Positions 14,347-20,466 of a DNA stretch of 25,365 bases are shown here, piece by piece. A model generated the notes under the pieces. That model made no database searches. It was given only the letters and a program-made list of their open reading frames with translations, and was not told the origin of the DNA. A program made the position numbers and the translations under genes. The stretch lies in assembly GCA_002422665.1 (NCBI GenBank), contig DITA01000006.1, positions 1 through 25,365 of the forward strand. Direction: 5' to 3'. Source of the DNA: Cloacibacterium caeni_C (lineage in GTDB: Bacteria; Bacteroidota; Bacteroidia; Flavobacteriales; Weeksellaceae). Positions within the stretch are counted from its first letter, which is position 1; every line of letters begins with the position of its first letter.

Positions 14347-15737
14347 TACTTGTCCATTCTCACGATTCTCGGTTGAAAAGTTCCCAGAATATCTACCAAA
14401 TCTTGTTGAGCATTCATCACCTGATTGATGTCTTTGTACATCATGGGCGCTTCTTCTAAACTCCCACCGATTAAGGTTACTTTATGCTTTTTTAATTCTT
14501 CTTTCATGTCTTTTTGAGTGAAAGCATTTTTGGCAAAATTTCTAGCATGCTTTCTTCCTGCTCCGTGAGAAGCCGAATGAAGAGAAGCAGCATTTCCCCT
14601 GCCTTTTACAATGTACCCTTTGCTGGTCATAGAACTGGGAATTATACCCAATTGTCCTTCTGAAGCTGGAGTTGCTCCTTTTCTGTGAACAATCAGTTCT
14701 TCTCCGTCCACATTTTCTTTCCACGCAAAATTGTGATGATTTTCTATTCTGGCTTTCAACCTTCCTCCCACCGCTTTTATCAAGCGTCTGTGAATATCGG
14801 CATGACAAGCAGCAGCGTAATCTCCCGCCAAATTCATTGCAATCCAATATTCTTGTCCGAGATGTGTGTCTATATCTAGCCAAGCCAAATGTTGCGCTTC
14901 TTTTGGAAGCGGACAATTTTCTACCGCCACTCTTGTGTAATATTGTGCAATCTCTGCTCCGAATCCTCTGGAACCACTGTGCGAAAGAATTCCCACGTAT
15001 TTTCCTTTGGGCAAACCAATTTGTCCATCATCTTCTAGAATTTCTACTTCTCCGAATTCTACAAAATGGTTTCCACCACCTGAAGTTCCCAATTGTTTGA
15101 TGGCTTTTGATTTTAATCTTCTCAAAATGGGCATTAGGTTAAATGTTTCATCATCAAAAATTTCATTTTCTATGTGCGTTTTGTGCACTTCGTACATTCC
15201 GAATTTGGTATGTTCAGCTAATGCTTTTTCGTATTTGTCTTTTGCTCCATCTAAATAAGAAACTGGAGTATCTAAAATACTCAAACACATTCTACAACCA
15301 ATATCCAAGCCTACTCCATAAGGAATTACAGCATTTTTGGTTGCCAAAACTCCACCAATTGGCAGACCATATCCGAAATGTGCATCTGGCATTAATGCAC
15401 CTTTTACCGAAACCGGAAGTTTGAGCGATGTATAAAACTGATTGACTGCATCTTCTGAAATTTCCTCTCCGAAAATTTCAAATGAAACTCTGTTGTTCAA
15501 GAGCATTCTTTTTTCTGTTTTTTGACTCGTTAAAAGTTCCTCTGCAATTTGTCCTAGCATGAGATTGCTTTTAAATTCTTCTGGTTGAAGTAAAATTTCC
15601 TTCAAAATATTTTTCACGTAAGCGGTATTCTTATTGGCAAAATTTTTCTTTGCCACTTCTAAAGCTACCGTCACGGATTTATTATTAGGATATCCCAATT
15701 TCAGGATATCTTTTCCTTTTAGTTTTAAATTTCCCAT
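14346..15737 (-). CDS. rtcB: RtcB-family RNA ligase
   Basis: A 463-residue GTP- and Mn-dependent ligase that joins 2',3'-cyclic phosphate or 3'-phosphate RNA ends to 5'-OH ends. Conserved blocks are in order: PDAHFGYGLPIGGVLAT, GVGLDIGCRM (metal-binding Asp and Cys), GTSGGGNHFVEFG, SHSGSRGFGAEIA, HHNFAW (metal His), HRKGATPA and SMTSKGYIVKGRG, then SASHGAGRKHARNF, which carries the His that accepts GMP. Coupling with prfH directly downstream marks it as the RtcB2-type repair enzyme acting on cleaved rRNA, more likely than a tRNA-splicing ligase. The upstream gap (15738-15960) has only weak -7 candidates. The gene may partly depend on read-through of the small transcript at 15900-16075. Confidence 0.94.
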   Translation of the reverse strand: MGNLKLKGKDILKLGYPNNKSVTVALEVAKKNFANKNTAYVKNILKEILLQPEEFKSNLMLGQIAEELLTSQKTEKRMLLNNRVSFEIFGEEISEDAVNQFYTSLKLPVSVKGALMPDAHFGYGLPIGGVLATKNAVIPYGVGLDIGCRMCLSILDTPVSYLDGAKDKYEKALAEHTKFGMYEVHKTHIENEIFDDETFNLMPILRRLKSKAIKQLGTSGGGNHFVEFGEVEILEDDGQIGLPKGKYVGILSHSGSRGFGAEIAQYYTRVAVENCPLPKEAQHLAWLDIDTHLGQEYWIAMNLAGDYAAACHADIHRRLIKAVGGRLKARIENHHNFAWKENVDGEELIVHRKGATPASEGQLGIIPSSMTSKGYIVKGRGNAASLHSASHGAGRKHARNFAKNAFTQKDMKEELKKHKVTLIGGSLEEAPMMYKDINQVMNAQQDLVDILGTFQPRIVRMDK

Positions 15738-15907
15738 TGTTTTATAATTGATAAAAATATTGGATGACTGACTATAGGAATCATCATCTTAAAAACTCTG
15801 GATGTATTTTTAAAAAATTACATCGAGAATATGCCAACAAAAAAATTGATGGTAAGCCTACATTCAAGAAAATTTCGGGGAAATTTGTAGAATCTGGTAT
15901 CAAAATA

Positions 15908-15935
15908 AAACCCGAAATTTTACAACTTCGGGTTT
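15908..15935 (-). terminator. terminator of the small transcript
   Basis: A 9-bp stem, AAACCCGAA (15908-15916) with TTCGGGTTT (15927-15935), has a 10-nt loop and is followed on the minus strand by TATTTTG. Confidence 0.75.
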
Positions 15936-15960
15936 CTATATTTCATTTTTGATTACAATT

Positions 15961-16038
15961 TTAGCTGAAAACGAAAACACCGAAGCGTACCACAGAAAGT
16001 GGTAATCCTACTGAAGATAAATTGTGAAATTTGAACAT
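15961..16038 (-). CDS. possible 25-residue peptide (leader or small protein)
   Basis: ATG at 16036-16038 and TAA at 15961-15963 bound 25 codons: MFKFHNLSS followed by GLPLSVVRFGVFVFS after one Val. The C-terminal half is hydrophobic with a single Arg. It sits about 35 nt after the predicted transcription start, with an A-rich leader of the Bacteroidota kind, and ends shortly before a terminator, so it is placed like a real mini-gene. Against it, the ORF is very short and the same bases make good helices P1-P3, which would constrain codon choice. It could be a tiny membrane-active or leader peptide, or a chance ORF inside an RNA gene. Conservation at the amino-acid level versus compensatory base changes would decide. 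Confidence 0.35.
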   Translation of the reverse strand: MFKFHNLSSVGLPLSVVRFGVFVFS

Positions 16039-16079
16039 TTTGCTTCGTTTTTTTAATTGTTAAACTTTGTTTTCGGGTG

Positions 16080-16112
16080 CAAATATAAAAGGATTTTTTT
16101 GGAATTCGCAAA
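16080..16112 (-). promoter_or_regulatory. promoter of the small transcript
   Basis: TTTG (16109-16112) and TATATTTG (16080-16087, perfect TAnnTTTG) on the minus strand are 21 nt apart. It is one of the best promoter matches in the window and has no annotated long ORF behind it. Confidence 0.7.
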
Positions 16113-16146
16113 AAATCTTTGAAAAAATATTTTGAAAGCCAGCAAA

Positions 16147-16740
16147 TTAGCTTTTTTTCTTCCTCGTAAGAAGCACGATATTTAAGAATAAAACCAATAA
16201 AGTAAGAGAGACAAAAATGCTTTGGTTTACGTTTTCGAGTTTATTCTTTTCTATCACTTTTTCGGCGATGTCTGATAGTTTTTGACTTTGGTTTAAAAAG
16301 GTTCTCACCTCTATTTTTTGGTCTTCTTCTTTGTTCTGAACACTGTGTTGTGAGAAGTAAACCAATTTATTTTTTACATTGTAAGCAGCCACCCAAAATT
16401 CATTAGAATTGCTCATCACAAAATAGTCTATTTGGTAATGATTGGTTCTTACTTTGCCTAAATGTTTGGTGAGGAATTTATTTTGGTCTTTGTCGATAAC
16501 TTTTATGGCATAAATATCAAGCGGTTGGTTCACTCTATTGATGACCTGAATCGACATGGATTTTTCTAAAAAATTACTGAAACTCTTTTGAAAAAACCAA
16601 TATCCGAAGAATGCCAAACCTAAAAATACAATAAAAAATCTGATATTTTTAGCCCATCTCGCTCTGGCTCCTGTTTTAAATAAACTTAAAATAAGAGCTA
16701 GAATTAAGAGGAAAAGTAAAACAAAATTGAGACTATTCAT
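16147..16740 (-). CDS. membrane protein of unknown function
   Basis: A 197-residue protein with two N-terminal membrane spans (LNFVLLFLLILALILSLF, about 4-21, and FFIVFLGLAFFGYWFF, about 35-50), a hydrophilic domain of about 120 residues (VINRVNQPLDIYAIKVIDKDQNKFLTKHLG...) and a C-terminal span (SIFVSLTLLVLFLNIVLL) ending in RKKKS. The middle part has alternating strand-like pattern and would lie on one side of the membrane, probably the periplasm. I do not recognise the family. A perfect TATCTTTG box ends only 5 nt before the ATG, so the transcript may begin at or next to the start codon. It is a single gene between the HD hydrolase and the small transcript. Confidence 0.75.
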   Translation of the reverse strand: MNSLNFVLLFLLILALILSLFKTGARARWAKNIRFFIVFLGLAFFGYWFFQKSFSNFLEKSMSIQVINRVNQPLDIYAIKVIDKDQNKFLTKHLGKVRTNHYQIDYFVMSNSNEFWVAAYNVKNKLVYFSQHSVQNKEEDQKIEVRTFLNQSQKLSDIAEKVIEKNKLENVNQSIFVSLTLLVLFLNIVLLTRKKKS

Positions 16741-16745
16741 TCTAA

Positions 16746-16753
16746 CAAAGATA
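16746..16753 (-). promoter_or_regulatory. -7 promoter box very close to the start of the 16740 gene
   Basis: TATCTTTG on the minus strand, perfect TAnnTTTG, is followed by only 5 nt before the ATG at 16740. With the usual distance from box to transcription start, the mRNA would be leaderless or nearly so. Confidence 0.45.
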
Positions 16754-16789
16754 TTGTTTTTGGTTGACTTTTGAAAAAATCAGAAATTC

Positions 16790-17437
16790 CTAAAATTCTA
16801 CATTCCATTCTCTATAAAATTCATCTAGAAATTGCAACATAAAATCGTGTCTTTCTGACGCGATTTTTTTTGCGGTTTCAGTGTTCATTAAATCTTTGAG
16901 CAACAATAATTTTTCATAAAAATGGTTGATGGTGGTTCCGTTTGATTTTTTGTATTCTTCTTTGTTCATGCCAAGATTCGGCTTGATTTCTGGATGATAC
17001 ATCAAATTATTCTTGAATCCACCAAAATTGAAAGTTCTTGCAATCCCAATTGCACCAATCGCATCAAGACGGTCTGCATCTTGCACAATTTGTAATTCTA
17101 AAGGAGGATTTTCTGGAGCTTCTGCTCTATTTTTGAAGGAAATATTTTTGATAACAAACAACACTTGCTCTATTAATTCACCCTCTACATGAATTTCTTC
17201 AAGAAAATCTTTAGAAATTTTGAGCGCCAAAGTTTCATCACCGTTGTGAAACTTAGGGTCTGCAATATCGTGCAAAAGCGCAGAAAGTTCTATTACTTCT
17301 AGATTTCCGCCTTCTTTTTCGGCTATTTTTTTAGAGAGTTTCCAGACGCGTTCTATGTGAAACCAATCGTGTCCCGCTTCTGCGCCTTCTAGTTTTTCTT
17401 TAACAAAATTTATGGTAAGGGTGATGTGATTTTTCAT
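16790..17437 (-). CDS. HD-domain phosphohydrolase
   Basis: A 215-residue metal-dependent hydrolase of the HD superfamily (YedJ/YpgQ-like by layout). The metal ligands are visible as H27 in GHDWFHIERV, H56-D57 in LSALLHDIAD and the Asp in LQIVQDADRLDAIG at 120 (or 122). The tail HDFMLQFLDEFYREW is helical. Proteins of this group usually act on nucleotides or similar phosphoesters, but the substrate here is unknown. It is cytoplasmic, with no signal peptide. The gene follows the alpha/beta hydrolase with 9 nt between stop and start, so they form a two-gene operon. No terminator is obvious in the 49-nt gap to the next gene. Confidence 0.9.
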   Translation of the reverse strand: MKNHITLTINFVKEKLEGAEAGHDWFHIERVWKLSKKIAEKEGGNLEVIELSALLHDIADPKFHNGDETLALKISKDFLEEIHVEGELIEQVLFVIKNISFKNRAEAPENPPLELQIVQDADRLDAIGAIGIARTFNFGGFKNNLMYHPEIKPNLGMNKEEYKKSNGTTINHFYEKLLLLKDLMNTETAKKIASERHDFMLQFLDEFYREWNVEF

Positions 17438-17446
17438 GTTCCAAAA

Positions 17447-18289
17447 CTACGCAAACCAATCGAAAACAATGCTCCAAAGTTTACTGTGTTTTGCTCTAAA
17501 AAAATTAATGTGCCCTATTTCTTCGCCATTGCTTTCGTGAGGATGCACGGTTCTGTAAATTGGTTTCATATTGACATACGTTTCGTTCATGAGCAGTTTC
17601 ATTCCCGTTTCGGTAATCCAATCATCATCTTGCATGTTGAGATACAAGACTTCTTGATGTAAATTTTTAGAGAAATTCACCGTTTTTTCGAGTAATCGAT
17701 TTACGGATTTTCTGTTCATGATGAGGGTTCGCCAATCATCTGAAACACCTTTGGGTAAAGATTCGCCTAAATTCACAAAATACGTCTTGAAATACCCTTT
17801 TACTCGAGTTAGAACGGGCTGATACAAGCCAAAACCTAATAATCCCAACATTTTAATTCTTGGAGAAAGATGTCCAAAATAAGTATTTTGAGTGGCCACG
17901 AAACAAAATTTTTCAAAAATTGCTGAACCTTTATTCATTCCGAGGATTAAAGCACCTACAGAATGACCGATTAGAAATTTTCGGTGATGAGGATAATGCT
18001 CCACTATAAAATCTGTAACGGCTTTATAATCTGTATTTCCCCAAGTTCTCATGCTCGCTTTAAAACCTTTGAGCTGGTCTGGTTTAGAAAGCGCCACTCC
18101 TCTGTAATCATAGGTAATTACCACAAAACCCAAATCTGCAAAATGCTGTGCAAAAGAGTAATACGTTTGTTGTTTAACTCCAGTTGCAGAATTCACCAAC
18201 AGTAGTTTCCCATTCGCATTTTCTGGCTCAAAGAGAGTTGCGGTGATGGGATATTGGTCTTGAGTATAGATGGTAATGGTATTATTCAT
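17447..18289 (-). CDS. alpha/beta hydrolase
   Basis: A 280-residue serine hydrolase. The nucleophile elbow is GHSVG with Ser at 110 (RKFLIGHSVGALILG). VITYDYRGVALS at 57-68 is the typical strand-turn after the oxyanion region, and the C-terminal half holds a candidate acid (LNMQDDDWITETG) and base (GHINFFR). Substrate is unknown; the closest general type is the small esterase/lysophospholipase-like group. I choose the ATG at 18287-18289. A longer in-frame version from 18349 would place both the rbsK terminator and the promoter (18318-18350) inside the coding region. It is the first gene of a two-gene unit with the HD hydrolase. Confidence 0.88.
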   Translation of the reverse strand: MNNTITIYTQDQYPITATLFEPENANGKLLLVNSATGVKQQTYYSFAQHFADLGFVVITYDYRGVALSKPDQLKGFKASMRTWGNTDYKAVTDFIVEHYPHHRKFLIGHSVGALILGMNKGSAIFEKFCFVATQNTYFGHLSPRIKMLGLLGFGLYQPVLTRVKGYFKTYFVNLGESLPKGVSDDWRTLIMNRKSVNRLLEKTVNFSKNLHQEVLYLNMQDDDWITETGMKLLMNETYVNMKPIYRTVHPHESNGEEIGHINFFRAKHSKLWSIVFDWFA

Positions 18290-18317
18290 AAGAGAAAATC
18301 TGTGGAAATTCTGTTTC

Positions 18318-18350
18318 CAAAAATATCTAAAAAAAGAAGAGAATTCCAAA
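18318..18350 (-). promoter_or_regulatory. promoter of the alpha/beta hydrolase-HD operon
   Basis: TTTG (18347-18350) and TATTTTTG (18318-18325) on the minus strand have 21 nt between them. The promoter is interlaced with the upstream rbsK terminator, whose loop contains the -33 box. Confidence 0.6.
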
Positions 18351-18365
18351 AATTTGAAATTCTCT
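18329..18365 (-). terminator. terminator of the PfkB-family kinase gene
   Basis: A 10-bp stem including one G-U pair (18338-18347 with 18356-18365) is followed on the minus strand by TCTTTTTTT. It lies 23 nt after the kinase stop. Confidence 0.7.
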
Positions 18366-18387
18366 GCATATTATTCTTTGGTTAAAA

Positions 18388-19278
18388 TTACAAACCGAAA
18401 TCTTTTAATTTGGGCAATCCTGTTTGAGAACCTCTTTTTTGTGCTACTTTTAGCGAAACATCATTCCCGAATTTCACACAATCATCTATCTCATTTCCAT
18501 GACATAACGCGATGGAAAAACCAGAAGTGAAAGCGTCTCCCATTCCCATTTTATTAGGCATGTCTTCTGGGTCGTTCCTGTGATATTTCATCTCCGAACC
18601 ATTGTGATAAATGGTAGAATTAGCATCATCTCTTACAAAAAGTTTATTGGGGTATTTTCTCAGAATTTTTTCTCTAGATTCTTCACCAAAAATGATGGAA
18701 AGTTCATTGCTTTTGGCCACGATAAAAGAAGCATACTCTAAAATCTCTTCTGAAATTCTAGCAGCGGGAGAAGCGTAAATTCCTAGTTTCTTGTTGTATT
18801 TTTTGGCAAATTCATACGTTTTTTCTACCACATTCATCGGAATTTCTAACTGAGTGAGCACTAAATCTGCTGTAGAAAAAAATCTTTCTGCACTCTCTAA
18901 ATGCTTTGGCTCTAGACAATAATTGGCTGAAGGAACTACTACGATGGCATTTTTACCGTGAGCTGCAGTTACATAAGCCGTTCCTGTAGCGTGGTCTAAA
19001 TCTTCGTGTACAAAACCTACGTTTACATTTTCATCTACTAAATTTCTAAGAATTTGTTGACCATAAGGATCCATTCCTACACAACCAATGAAAAATGTAC
19101 TAGCGCCTAATCTCGCTGTTCCTACTGCTTGATTGGCTCCTTTTCCTCCAAAAAAGGTTTCAGATTTTTGGGCAATTACCGTTTCATTGGGTTCTGGGTG
19201 AAATGATGTATTGAGGACTAAATCAATAGAAGAACTTCCTACAACTATAATTTTGGGCTGTTCTGCGCTTACTTTCAT
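18388..19278 (-). CDS. PfkB-family carbohydrate kinase (ribokinase-like, divergent motif 2)
   Basis: A 296-residue sugar/nucleoside kinase of the ribokinase/PfkB family. The N-terminal substrate motif is intact: VVGSSSIDLV at 12-21 and FFGGKGANQAVGTARLGA at 42-59. AKSNELSIIFGEE at 188-200 matches the P-N-E segment. The C-terminal nucleotide/catalytic motif, normally D-T-T-G-A-G-D-x-F, reads NKMGMGDAFTSGF at 242-254: the catalytic Asp (D248) and following Gly/Phe are kept but the T-G-A part is altered. The usual V-T-x-G-x-x-G strand is replaced by LFVRDDANSTIYHNG. It may thus use a different substrate or have altered kinetics. Ribose is a guess from overall similarity. It is a single-gene transcript with its own promoter and terminator. 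Confidence 0.85.
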   Translation of the reverse strand: MKVSAEQPKIIVVGSSSIDLVLNTSFHPEPNETVIAQKSETFFGGKGANQAVGTARLGASTFFIGCVGMDPYGQQILRNLVDENVNVGFVHEDLDHATGTAYVTAAHGKNAIVVVPSANYCLEPKHLESAERFFSTADLVLTQLEIPMNVVEKTYEFAKKYNKKLGIYASPAARISEEILEYASFIVAKSNELSIIFGEESREKILRKYPNKLFVRDDANSTIYHNGSEMKYHRNDPEDMPNKMGMGDAFTSGFSIALCHGNEIDDCVKFGNDVSLKVAQKRGSQTGLPKLKDFGL

Positions 19279-19337
19279 TGAAGTTTAATTTTTAGAAATT
19301 TTGAAATAGGTTTAAAATTTCAGCGTTAGGTCTACAA

Positions 19338-19345
19338 CAAAATTA
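19338..19345 (-). promoter_or_regulatory. -7 promoter box of the PfkB-family kinase gene
   Basis: TAATTTTG on the minus strand, perfect TAnnTTTG, lies 59 nt before the ATG and just beyond the DUF4241 stop. Confidence 0.5.
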
Positions 19346-19371
19346 GTCTTTTTTTGTTTCGATAAGAGTAA

Positions 19372-20013
19372 TTATTCAGATTTTATTTCAATAAACTCCG
19401 TTATAATTTTAACCGGTTGATTTTCTGCACCAAAACCAATATAACTTGCATAGAAACCTTCTCCATATCCTGTTTCGAAAGCAAAAATATTTCCTGGTTT
19501 TTCTTCGTCTGGTTTTAGGAAAGCAAATTGGTCAATCGCTCCATTTTCATCAAAGAAATGCCCATGGAAAAACTCTTCATAAATTCCCATAAAATCTGCT
19601 CCTTTTCTATGAAACAATCTATTTTCTAGATGATTAAGACTATCCTGAGTTTCTGCATCCATATAACAACCCATTCCAGATTCTACAGGATACCCGAAAA
19701 CTTCTTCTCCTTGCAAATCTTCAATATGTTGACCTTCTGTAGTTGCCATTTTAAAGGTTGTTGCCTCCTCATTTTGGAACACTACCTCTACATAAGCAAT
19801 ACAATTGCTGTCTCTTTCTTTGTGTACAAAAACAGGGAAATCACCTACAGGAAAATGAATCACAAATTCCTTCATGTCATGGGTAATCAATGGGTCACAA
19901 GCGACTAACTTTCCGCTAGGAAGATGAATTTTTCCTGCCTCGAAAGTTTCTAGCATGGGATTTTCTACAAAATTTTTAGAAAAAAGTTTTGATATGTTTT
20001 CTAGGTGTGACAT
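19372..20013 (-). CDS. DUF4241 domain protein
   Basis: A 213-residue protein that I assign to the DUF4241 family from its pattern: IHLPSGKLVACDPL near 28-41 (the family's L-x-x-G-x-x-x-x-x-D-P start), then a strand-rich middle with FPVFVHKERDSNCIAYVEVVF, FGYPVESGMGCYMDA (G-x-D-x-G-like block), and a C-terminal NIFAFETGYGEGFYASYIGFG (G-x-G-x-Y-x-x-Y-x-G). No signal peptide is visible, so it is presumably cytoplasmic. Its function is unknown. The gene lies between the PfkB-family kinase and the GIY-YIG repeat unit and has no clear partner. The spacer after its start carries the left inverted repeat of that unit 38 nt upstream. Confidence 0.75.
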   Translation of the reverse strand: MSHLENISKLFSKNFVENPMLETFEAGKIHLPSGKLVACDPLITHDMKEFVIHFPVGDFPVFVHKERDSNCIAYVEVVFQNEEATTFKMATTEGQHIEDLQGEEVFGYPVESGMGCYMDAETQDSLNHLENRLFHRKGADFMGIYEEFFHGHFFDENGAIDQFAFLKPDEEKPGNIFAFETGYGEGFYASYIGFGAENQPVKIITEFIEIKSE

Positions 20014-20043
20014 GACGTTTTAACTTATAAATTAGGTGAAAGT

Positions 20044-20403
20044 TTAAGGATTGTCAGGCTGAGCGGAGTCGAAGCCTTTTTTTATTTTATCTTTTTCAAA
20101 ATTATTTGAATGAGTTTCATTTTTACATATAGATAATTTTGGTAATAAATTCCAATTATCTTTAATAATGGCTTCTTTCTTTTTTCTACTCCAACCTTTG
20201 ACTCGTTTTTCAAATGAAATAGCTTGTTCTACATCATTAAATTCAGTATAAAAAACTAATTCTACTGGTCTTCTGGTATGGGTATAGCTTTCAGGATAAT
20301 AACCTGATTTGTGCTTTACAAGTCTTCCTTCTGAATCACTGGTAATCCCTGTTTAATATGAATTATCAGAACATTTTAATATGTAAACAAAATATTGCTT
20401 CAT
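20044..20403 (-). pseudogene. GIY-YIG nuclease gene interrupted by one stop codon
   Basis: Read through, this is a 119-codon gene beginning MKQYFVYILKCSDNSY, then TAA at 20353-20355, then TGITSDSEGRLVKHKSGYY and so on. It matches the short Bacteroidota GIY-YIG endonuclease type (YVYILKCSDxSYYTGIT...RLxxH..G....Y....RRPVELV.......A..FEK..KGWSRKKKEAII). The stop replaces the second Tyr of the S-Y-Y-T-G segment, that is, the YIG half of the catalytic motif. No in-frame ATG follows, so a nuclease cannot be made without read-through. No frameshift or other stop is present, so the lesion looks recent, or is a sequencing error. The last residues (GFDSAQPDNP) are encoded by the left inverted repeat. 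A TATTTTTG box (20435-20442) overlaps the right repeat's outer end. Confidence 0.82.
20051..20078. repeat. left 28-bp inverted repeat of the GIY-YIG unit
   Basis: Its core on the plus strand is GGCTGAGCGGAGTCGAAGCC (20057-20076). The 28 bases are an exact reverse complement of 20410-20437. It lies inside the 3' end of the nuclease reading frame. Confidence 0.9.
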
Positions 20404-20409
20404 ACCAAC

Positions 20410-20437
20410 AAGGCTTCGACTCCGCTCAGCCTGACAA
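20410..20437. repeat. right 28-bp inverted repeat of the GIY-YIG unit
   Basis: Its core on the plus strand is GGCTTCGACTCCGCTCAGCC (20412-20431), the perfect complement of the left copy. Each copy can also form a weak GGCT/AGCC stem by itself, as REP-type repeats do. Confidence 0.9.
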
Positions 20438-20466
20438 AAATAAATCTTGAAAATTTACATTTTTAA

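Larger units (their letters stand above)
15900..16075 (-). ncRNA. candidate small structured transcript with own promoter and terminator
   Basis: A minus-strand unit of about 175 nt upstream of rtcB. After a strong promoter (16080-16112) the predicted RNA can form three nested helices: P1 pairs CGAAAAC (16075-16069) with GUUUUCG (15978-15972), P2 pairs CGAAGC (16047-16042) with GCUUCG (15986-15981), and P3 is a UACCAC/GUGGUA hairpin (16004-15999 with 15993-15988) with a 5-nt loop. On the 3' side the helices are separated by only 1-2 nt. A terminator hairpin follows at 15908-15935. I cannot assign it to a known RNA family. A 25-codon ORF occupies the same region (separate entry), so the product may be RNA, peptide or both. 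Confidence 0.5.
20051..20437. mobile_element. candidate minimal mobile unit: GIY-YIG gene between 28-bp inverted repeats
   Basis: The 387-bp unit holds nothing but the nuclease reading frame and its bounding repeats. The right repeat lies 7 nt ahead of the start codon and the left repeat supplies the last coding residues, so gene and repeats form one block. No target duplication is visible at the edges (left flank TTTAAGGA, right flank AAATAAAT). It sits between valS and a DUF4241 gene without breaking either. Related repeats without the gene are at 4028-4042 and 25196-25250. That it moves, or once moved, is inference. Confidence 0.5.

Noticed and set aside
15764..15952. 62-codon plus-strand ORF upstream of rtcB
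   Set aside because: It ends inside the terminator hairpin of the small transcript, matches no family I know and lacks a promoter. It is more likely chance or remnant sequence.
18290..18349. Longer alpha/beta hydrolase start
   Set aside because: It would cover the rbsK terminator and a good promoter; the ATG at 18289 gives a normal N-terminus.
20041..20450. Target-site duplication around the GIY-YIG unit
   Set aside because: The flanks (TTTAAGGA on the left, AAATAAAT on the right) show no convincing direct repeat, so classical transposition is not supported by the edges.
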